A stretch of DNA of 41,179 bases from contig WHUE01000030.1 in assembly GCA_009377375.1 (NCBI GenBank), positions 1-41,179 on the forward strand. Reading direction: 5' to 3'. Below are positions 35,776 to 41,179 of the stretch, in pieces (the first letter of the stretch is position 1; each line of letters begins with the position of its first letter). The position numbers were made by a program, and so were the translations under genes. The notes beneath the pieces are model-generated. The model was not told the DNA's origin and did no database searches. It saw only the letters and a list, made by a program, of their open reading frames with translations. This stretch comes from Alphaproteobacteria bacterium. Lineage in GTDB: Bacteria > Pseudomonadota > Alphaproteobacteria > MPNO01 > UBA2964.

Positions 35776-36615
35776 ATGCGTGGAAACAGAAGATGGGATG
35801 TCGGGATGACGCTGCGCGGGCTTCTGGCCGGCGCCGCCCTGTGCGTCATCGTCGGCGCGGCGACGGCGCCGCCGGTGCGCGCCTATCTCGACGCCAGGGC
35901 CGCCTACGGCATGGCGCTGCGCTATCACCAGCCGATGGGCGGCGGCGCGCAGGACTACATGCGCGCGATGATGCTCTACTGCCGGTCCGACAGCGACGGC
36001 TATGGTCCGGCGGCATATGCCATCGGGCTGCTATACGCCGGCGGGCACGGGGTCAGGCGCGACGACGCCCGCGCGGCCGCCTGGTTCCGCCGCGCGCTGG
36101 CGCTGGGCCACGGCGAGGCGCGGGGCATGCTGGACATCTACGCCAGGCCCGGCAGGACCCGCGCGGCACGCTGCCCCAACGGCTGGGGCCGGGGCGCGAC
36201 GGCCGCCCAGAAGCTCCGCGCCCCCGCCGAGATCAGGGCGCTGGTGGAAGAGCTGGCGCCGGGGTTCGCTCTCGATCCGAAGCTGGTGCTGGCGATGATC
36301 TCGGTCGAGTCGGCGTTTCAGGCGGAAGCGATCTCGTCGGCCAACGCGCGCGGGCTGATGCAGCTCATTCCCGCCACCGCGACGCGCTTCGGCGTGCGCG
36401 ACGTGTTCGACCCGGCCGACAACCTGCGCGGCGGCATGGCCTATCTCCAATGGCTGCTGCGCCGGTTCGAGGGCAACGTGACGCTGGCCCTGGCCGCCTA
36501 CAACGCGGGCGAGGGCGCGGTGGCGAAATACGGCGGCGTGCCGCCCTACAAGGAAACAAGGGGCTACGTGGAGAAGATTCGACAGCTCTACGCCCTGCGC
36601 GAACACCCTTACTGA
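35776..36615 (+). CDS. lytic transglycosylase with Sel1-like region
   Basis: A 279-residue exported protein. A hydrophobic N-terminal segment (about 13-36) serves as signal peptide or anchor. Residues about 60-115 contain a Sel1-like repeat (GYGPAAYAIGLLYAGGHGVRRDDARAAAWFRRALALGHGEA), and residues about 150-260 form an SLT (GH23) domain with catalytic Glu178 in AMISVESAFQ, ARGLMQLIPATATRFGV and ALAAYNAGEGAV. It is expected to cleave peptidoglycan to 1,6-anhydromuropeptides. The ATG at 35776 is used; an ATG at 35806 gives a cleaner signal peptide and is equally possible. It ends 8 bp before the convergent carboxypeptidase gene. Confidence 0.9.
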   Translation: MRGNRRWDVGMTLRGLLAGAALCVIVGAATAPPVRAYLDARAAYGMALRYHQPMGGGAQDYMRAMMLYCRSDSDGYGPAAYAIGLLYAGGHGVRRDDARAAAWFRRALALGHGEARGMLDIYARPGRTRAARCPNGWGRGATAAQKLRAPAEIRALVEELAPGFALDPKLVLAMISVESAFQAEAISSANARGLMQLIPATATRFGVRDVFDPADNLRGGMAYLQWLLRRFEGNVTLALAAYNAGEGAVAKYGGVPPYKETRGYVEKIRQLYALREHPY

Positions 36616-36623
36616 GCGCCGGC

Positions 36624-37751
36624 TCAGCGCAAATCGTCGAGCACGGCGTGAAGCGCGTCCAGCGCGGCGGCGCCGAAGCGGCGGCAGCGCGCCGGCGACC
36701 AGCCGCGGCGGTCGTCGGGCGCGTCCGCCGTGTCCTTGAACGGCATCTCCAGCGTCGCCGCGGGGCAGCCGAACTGCTCGGCCACCCAGTTCGAGCACAT
36801 CGTCAGGTTGCCCTTGCCGGGCGGCGAGGCCGGGTAACCGTGCTCGGTCTGGAAGTCGGGGCTGGCGCGCAGCAGCGCCTGCGAGAATGCGTCGTAGAGC
36901 GCGGTCTGCCGCTCGGTCAGGGACGGGATGCCCATCATCCCGGCGAGGAAGTTGTACGGCAGCCCCTCGTCGCCATGGACGTCGAGCGCGAAGTCGCAGC
37001 CGGTTTCCAGCATGCGGGCGCGGACATGCAGCACTTCCGGGCTGCGTTCCGCCGTCGGCTCGGCCCATTCGCGGTTGAGATTGGCGCCGGCCGCGTTGGT
37101 GCGCAGATGGCCGCGCCGGCTGCCGTCCGGGTTCATGTTGGGAACGACATGCAGCACGGCACGGTTCCGCACCGCGCGGGCGACCGGGTCGGCGCCGTCC
37201 ACCAGCCGGTCGAGGAAACCCTCCATCCACCATTCGGCCATCGTCTCGCCAGGGTGCTGGCGCGCCACGAACCAGCAGATCCGTCTGTCCCCCTGCGGTG
37301 CGCCGAAGGTCAGCAGGTCGATGTCCTGCCCGTCGAGCGTGGACCCCGCCACTTCCAGCCGCACGCCCTCATGGCCCGCTATGCGCGCCACCAGCTCGGC
37401 GTGGCGCTCCATCGAATAGGGCGCGAAATAGGCGTAGTACACGCAGTCCGTGTCCGGCGTATGCCGGATCGTGAGCGTGCCGTCGGCGTAGCCGGTGGGC
37501 ACACGGAACCAGTCCCGCCGGTCGTAGGAGGCGACGGCGCGGTAGTCCTCCCATCCCTTCGGATAGGCCGCGCCGGCGGCGTTGGCGATGTTCAGGACCA
37601 GCGCCGTGCCGCGCGCGCCCGTGACGCGGAAATGGAACCACTGGTAGAAGTCGGACTGGCTGTCCCTGCGGATTTCGAGCCGCACCGCCTCCGGGTCGCT
37701 GGCGTCCGTGACGACGATGTTGCCGCTGTCGAATGCGCTGCTGATATGCAT
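36624..37751 (-). CDS. M14 family metallocarboxypeptidase, cytosolic carboxypeptidase (CCP/AGBL)-like
   Basis: A 375-residue protein with two domains. The N-terminal beta-sandwich (about 1-125, SGNIVVTDASD and FYQWFHFRVTGARG) is characteristic of the M14D cytosolic carboxypeptidases, and the C-terminal peptidase has zinc ligands His166 and Glu169 (ARQHPGETMAEWW) and His259 (LDVHGDEGLPYNF), Asn-Arg at NLNREW (224-229), and the catalytic Glu335 in ATLEMPF. Eukaryotic relatives remove glutamates from tubulin tails; bacterial substrates are not established. No signal peptide. GGAGGAAAG precedes the ATG. It is the last gene of a minus-strand group with the HIT and hydrolase genes. Confidence 0.88.
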   Translation of the reverse strand: MHISSAFDSGNIVVTDASDPEAVRLEIRRDSQSDFYQWFHFRVTGARGTALVLNIANAAGAAYPKGWEDYRAVASYDRRDWFRVPTGYADGTLTIRHTPDTDCVYYAYFAPYSMERHAELVARIAGHEGVRLEVAGSTLDGQDIDLLTFGAPQGDRRICWFVARQHPGETMAEWWMEGFLDRLVDGADPVARAVRNRAVLHVVPNMNPDGSRRGHLRTNAAGANLNREWAEPTAERSPEVLHVRARMLETGCDFALDVHGDEGLPYNFLAGMMGIPSLTERQTALYDAFSQALLRASPDFQTEHGYPASPPGKGNLTMCSNWVAEQFGCPAATLEMPFKDTADAPDDRRGWSPARCRRFGAAALDALHAVLDDLR

Positions 37752-37774
37752 CTTTCCTCCGGGCGTCGGTGGGC

Positions 37775-38191
37775 TCAGCCGCCCGCGAGCAGCGCCGCAA
37801 GCGCCTCGCGTCTACTGGTCAGCGCATCCGGCGTGTAAGGCTCGGTCGTGCCCGCACCCCAGACCGGGCCGGGCCAGGCGGCGTCGCCGGTATTGCGGGC
37901 GACGACGTGGATGTGCAGCTGGCGCACGATGTTGCCGAGCGCGGCGATGTTGATCTTCTCCGGCGCGCACAGGGTCTCCAGCGCGCGGGCGGCGCGGGCG
38001 GTCTCGTCCCAGAGCAGGGCGGCATCGTCCGGCCCCACGTCGTGCCATTCGCTCAGTCCCGGCCGGGCGGGCACGAGGATCAGCCACGGAAACCGCGCGT
38101 CGTTCATCAGGCGCACGCGGCACAGCACGAAATCCGCCACCGGTTCGGTGTCGGCGGCGAGCCGCGCATCCAGCGTGAATCCGTGGGTCAT
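37775..38191 (-). CDS. HIT family protein, QxHxH variant
   Basis: A 138-residue histidine-triad protein of the nucleotide hydrolase/transferase superfamily. The motif is QLHIHVVAR, which aligns as Q-x-H-x-H against the classical H-x-H-x-H: the first His is Gln, while the middle catalytic His and the last His are kept. NDARFPWLILVPARPGLSEWHDV at the N-terminus and AWPGPVWGAG after the motif are typical of an alphaproteobacterial HIT subgroup. The substrate may be a dinucleoside polyphosphate or nucleoside phosphoramidate, not known. The ATG at 38191 is chosen since the family similarity begins there; no clear ribosome site is visible. It lies 11 bp after the alpha/beta hydrolase gene. Confidence 0.88.
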   Translation of the reverse strand: MTHGFTLDARLAADTEPVADFVLCRVRLMNDARFPWLILVPARPGLSEWHDVGPDDAALLWDETARAARALETLCAPEKINIAALGNIVRQLHIHVVARNTGDAAWPGPVWGAGTTEPYTPDALTSRREALAALLAGG

Positions 38192-38202
38192 GCGCGGCCG
38201 GA

Positions 38203-39042
38203 TCAGGCGAAGGCCCGGACGGCGTCGACCAGCGCACCCGGCGCGCCGTGCGCGACATCGTGCTGGGCGTCGACCTCCACGATCCGCACCTGCGGAAACT
38301 CCGTCGCCAGCCGGTCCAGAATCTCCGGGGTCCAGCGGTCGGATCGCAGGCCGCGCACGACCGTCGCCGGGCATCGCACCTTCGCCAGCTCCGCCCACAC
38401 ATCGACCTCGCGCAGCGCGGGCTCCTTCGCGCCGTCGCCCTGGGGGATGCGGTTGGTGTAGTCGGGGTCGCGCGTCAACATTACCCCGCCGTCCACCGGC
38501 CTCAGGGCGTGCCCGGCGCGCTCCCGGTCGAGCGCGAAACGGGGCGGGTTCTTTCGCACGGCGAAATGCGCCATCGCCGCCTCGGCCGACTCGAACACGG
38601 TCGGCGGGTTGCCGACCGACAGCGTGTAGGCGCCGGGCGCGCCGCGATCCAGCCCGCTGTCCACGACGATCAGCTTCGACAGGCGGTCGGGCCGGTTGGC
38701 GGCGAATATGATGCCGAGCCGGCCGGACATCGAATGTCCCATGACCACCGGCGTCTGGAAGCCGAAACGGTCGCTCACCGCGATCACGTCGCCGAGCAGC
38801 GCATCCAGCGAATAGTCCTTCGACAGGCTCCAGCTCGACTGGCCGAAGCCGCGATGGTCGAACGCCACCACCTCCCGGTCGGCGGCCAGCGCGCCGGCCA
38901 CGCCGATCCAGTCGTAGGAGTCGAAATAGTTGGTGCCGTGCAGGACGACGATGGGCGTCTTGCCCGTCCTGCCGAAGGCGCGGCAGAACAGCGAGACGTC
39001 GCCCGAGGCGACCCGTTCGGTGCGATGGTCGGGCAGGGACAT
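38203..39042 (-). CDS. alpha/beta hydrolase with GHSMSG nucleophile elbow
   Basis: A 279-residue alpha/beta-fold hydrolase. The oxyanion-hole region is VVLHGTNYFDSYDW, the nucleophile Ser104 lies in GHSMSG (102-107), the acid is probably Asp235 (GLRSDRWTPE) and the base His261 (VDAQHDVAHGAPGA). The elbow reads G-x-S-x-S instead of G-x-S-x-G, a substitution tolerated in some members. Substrate unknown. The ATG at 39042 is chosen; the frame is open upstream to 39234, but that part lies partly in the divergent molybdoenzyme gene and has no family match. It is first in an apparent hydrolase-HIT-carboxypeptidase operon. Confidence 0.85.
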   Translation of the reverse strand: MSLPDHRTERVASGDVSLFCRAFGRTGKTPIVVLHGTNYFDSYDWIGVAGALAADREVVAFDHRGFGQSSWSLSKDYSLDALLGDVIAVSDRFGFQTPVVMGHSMSGRLGIIFAANRPDRLSKLIVVDSGLDRGAPGAYTLSVGNPPTVFESAEAAMAHFAVRKNPPRFALDRERAGHALRPVDGGVMLTRDPDYTNRIPQGDGAKEPALREVDVWAELAKVRCPATVVRGLRSDRWTPEILDRLATEFPQVRIVEVDAQHDVAHGAPGALVDAVRAFA

Positions 39043-39148
39043 TGCGGCGGCTCCGGCCTTGGATCGGGCGGCCATCATCCGGGGCGGCAGGGGCCCGGTC
39101 AACCCGCGCCGGGATGCGCGCAGCCCCGTTTGGTGGTAAACGTTCCCG

Positions 39149-41179
39149 ATGCCAGCGAACGACGTTTCCCCCGCCGCCAGATCCCGCGTCGTCGGCCGTC
39201 CCGTCCCCCGGATCGAGGACCGGCCGCTGGTCACCGGCCATGGCCGCTACGCCGGCGACATCGACCACGCGCATCAGCTCCACATGCGCGTCGTGCGCTC
39301 CCCCTTCGCCCATGCGCGGCTGAAATCGGTCGATGTCTCCACGGCCCGCGCCCATCCCGGCGTGGTCGCGGTATGGACGCATGACGACATCGCCGCGCTG
39401 CCGCCCATCGATTTCCGCGGCGACCGCGGCTCCGACCAGCTCAAGCCCTACCGCCAGCCGGTGCTGGCGACCGGCCGGGTGCGCTATGTCGGCGATCCGG
39501 TGGCGGCGGTGTTCGCCGAGGACCCCTATATCGCCGAGGACGCCGCCGAGCTGGTCGCCATCGAGGCGGAGCCGCTGGACGTCGTCCTCGCCGCCGACGC
39601 TGCGCCCGGCATGTTCGACGACGATCACGGCTCGGAGGCCGCGCTGCTGACGCATACCTACGGCGACGCGGCGGCGGCTTTCGCGCGGGCGGCGCATGTG
39701 ATTGCGCTCGACCTGCATACCGGGCGGCATTCGGGCGTGCCGATGGAATGCCGCGGCGCCGTCGGGGTCTACGACGCTTCGCGCGACATCCTGGAGCTGC
39801 ACGGCGCTGCCAAGGTGCCGCACCGCAACAAGGAAACGCTGTGCCGCATGCTGGGGCGCGAGCCGGGCGCGCTGCACGTGCACGAATCCCATGTCGGCGG
39901 CGGGTTCGGCATCCGCGGCGAGCTTTATCCCGAGGACGTTCTGGTGCTGGTCGCCGCGCTGCGGCTGGGCCGCCCGGTCAAGTGGATCGAGGACCGGCAG
40001 GAGCATCTGATGTGTGCCAACCAGGGGCGCGAGCAGCGGCATCTGGCGAAGCTGGCGCTGGACGCCGACGGGCGCATCCTCGCCATGACGGACGAGATCT
40101 TCCACGACCAGGGCGGCTATGTACGCACCCATGGCGCCAACGTGCCCAACCGCACCATGTGTATGCTGCCCGGCCCCTACCGCGTGCCGGATTTCCGGGC
40201 CGAGGCGCATTTCCGCCTGACCAACAAGACGCCCTGCGCCACCTACCGCGCACCCGGACGGTTCGAGAGCACCTATGTGCGCGAGCGCCTGATGGACGCG
40301 GCGGCGGATCGGCTCGGGATCGACCGGCTGGAAATCCGCCGGCGCAACCTGATCGCAGCATTCGAGATGCCGTACGAGATCGCGTTCGTTGAGCCGGGGG
40401 TGGAGGAGCTGCTGTACGATTCCGGCGACTACGCGGCGCTGCTCGACAAGGCGCTGGCGCATTTCGGCTGGGACAGGGCCGCGGCGGATGCGGCGTCGCG
40501 CCGCGCGGCGGGCGATCCCGTCGGGCTCGGCATCGGCATGTTCGTCGAGGAAAGCGGGCGCGGCCCGCGCGACGGGGCGCGCATCACCATCGACGCCACC
40601 GGCGGCATCGAGGTTCTGACCGGCGGCGCCTCGGTCGGGCAGGGGTTCGAGACCATCATGGCCCAGCTTGCGGCCGAGCATCTGGGGGTGGACTACCGCG
40701 ACATCCGGGTGATCCACGGCCAGACCGACCTGATCCCCTACGGCATCGGCGCGCATGCCGCGCGGGCGACCGTGATGACCGGCGGCGCGGTGGATGCCAC
40801 GGCGCGCAAGCTGCGCGCGAAAGTGCTGGACGCCGCCGCCGACTTGCTGCAGACCCCGGCGGACCGGCTGGATATCCGGGACGCCGCCGTGGTGGTCGCC
40901 GACAACCCGCAGGGTCCGACGATTACCCTGGCCGCGGTGGCGGAAAAGCTCGCCCCCGGCTCGTCGCTGCTGGACGGGCGCAATCCCGGGCTCACGGTGG
41001 AAGCCTTCTTCGAATCCGACCACACGGTGTTTCCCTACGGCGTGCATCTGGCGCAGGTGGCGGTGGATGCCGAGACCGGGCGCGCGACGGTGGAGCGCTT
41101 CCTCGTCGCCTACGATGTCGGGCGCGCAGTCAACCCGATGCTGGTCGAGGGTCAGCTCGTCGGCGGCTGCGTGCAGGGG
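39149..41179 (+). CDS. xanthine dehydrogenase/CoxL family molybdopterin-binding subunit (3' truncated)
   Basis: The frame is open for 677 codons from ATG 39149 to the last base of the window, so the C-terminus is missing (about 80-100 residues by family length). The start RVVGRPVPRIEDRPLVTGHGRYAGDI is the standard N-terminus of the large subunit. Molybdopterin-site motifs visible are ESHVGGGFGIRGE (VGGGFGIRG at 249-257), ATYRAPGRFESTYV (TYRAPGR at 365-371) and ASVGQGFET near 494-502. It lacks the AYxCSFR loop of true form I carbon monoxide dehydrogenase, so it is a form II or other hydroxylase of unknown substrate. It is divergent from the hydrolase gene by 106 bp; the FAD and iron-sulfur subunits are not upstream, so they are downstream or elsewhere. 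Confidence 0.93.
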   Translation, partial: MPANDVSPAARSRVVGRPVPRIEDRPLVTGHGRYAGDIDHAHQLHMRVVRSPFAHARLKSVDVSTARAHPGVVAVWTHDDIAALPPIDFRGDRGSDQLKPYRQPVLATGRVRYVGDPVAAVFAEDPYIAEDAAELVAIEAEPLDVVLAADAAPGMFDDDHGSEAALLTHTYGDAAAAFARAAHVIALDLHTGRHSGVPMECRGAVGVYDASRDILELHGAAKVPHRNKETLCRMLGREPGALHVHESHVGGGFGIRGELYPEDVLVLVAALRLGRPVKWIEDRQEHLMCANQGREQRHLAKLALDADGRILAMTDEIFHDQGGYVRTHGANVPNRTMCMLPGPYRVPDFRAEAHFRLTNKTPCATYRAPGRFESTYVRERLMDAAADRLGIDRLEIRRRNLIAAFEMPYEIAFVEPGVEELLYDSGDYAALLDKALAHFGWDRAAADAASRRAAGDPVGLGIGMFVEESGRGPRDGARITIDATGGIEVLTGGASVGQGFETIMAQLAAEHLGVDYRDIRVIHGQTDLIPYGIGAHAARATVMTGGAVDATARKLRAKVLDAAADLLQTPADRLDIRDAAVVVADNPQGPTITLAAVAEKLAPGSSLLDGRNPGLTVEAFFESDHTVFPYGVHLAQVAVDAETGRATVERFLVAYDVGRAVNPMLVEGQLVGGCVQG

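Noticed and set aside
37775..41047. Very long open frame on the minus strand (about 1090 codons) across the hydrolase and molybdoenzyme genes
   Set aside because: Only the last 138 codons resemble a protein (HIT). The rest is Arg/Ala/Gly/Pro-rich antisense of real genes, expected at this GC content.

Overview
The window is a gene-dense, very GC-rich segment of a bacterial chromosome. Evidence for an alphaproteobacterium, most likely Rhodospirillales-like, is the GC-biased codon use, the order thrS, infC, rpmI-rplT-pheS-pheT, a REP-type palindrome of a sort common in alphaproteobacteria, a complete urtABCDE-ureDABCEFG block, and several TauD/TfdA, creatininase and tripartite tricarboxylate transporter genes. 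The placement below class level is inference. I see no insertion sequence, phage gene, tRNA, rRNA or CRISPR array.

Layout. (1) 1-3380: the end of an SDR sugar epimerase, a convergent alpha/beta hydrolase, then a GT4 and a GT9 glycosyltransferase overlapping by 4 bp (cell-surface glycan assembly). (2) 3445-12553: translation genes thrS, infC, rpmI, rplT, pheS, pheT. Two minus-strand genes, a TauD-type oxygenase and a creatininase-family hydrolase, sit between infC and rpmI. infC appears to start at a rare ATA codon at 5459. (3) 12550-14439: recQ, convergent with pheT. (4) 14577-19065: a TfdA-like oxygenase, homogentisate dioxygenase (hmgA) and a glutathionyl-hydroquinone-reductase-like GST on plus, facing an acyl-CoA-dehydrogenase-fold flavoprotein on minus; this is probably an aromatic-compound region. 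(5) 19066-19433: the only gene-free stretch above 300 bases. It carries two AT-rich palindromes 21 bp apart and a consensus sigma-54 promoter. (6) 19434-30169: the urea ABC transporter urtABCDE running directly into urease genes ureDABCEFG, with overlapping or closely spaced genes. Together they import urea, hydrolyse it to ammonia, and deliver nickel to the enzyme. (7) 30250-36615: a CmcJ/NvfI-type oxygenase, an MFS exporter (minus), a TctC-type binding protein with a fused TctA-TctB permease, and a lytic transglycosylase. (8) 36624-39042 on minus: an apparent operon of alpha/beta hydrolase, HIT protein and M14 cytosolic-carboxypeptidase-like enzyme. (9) 39149 to the end: the start of a molybdenum hydroxylase large subunit that runs off the window.

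Most genes are recognisable families and I do not see a clearly undescribed multi-gene system. The parts most worth a second look are regulatory or architectural: the ATA start of infC with a second in-frame start, the sigma-54 promoter with paired palindromes before urtA, a ribosome-site hairpin before rpmI, a 19-bp palindrome between pheS and pheT, stem-loops after both transporter binding-protein genes, and the oxygenase-hmgA-GST cluster that lacks the usual downstream pathway genes.
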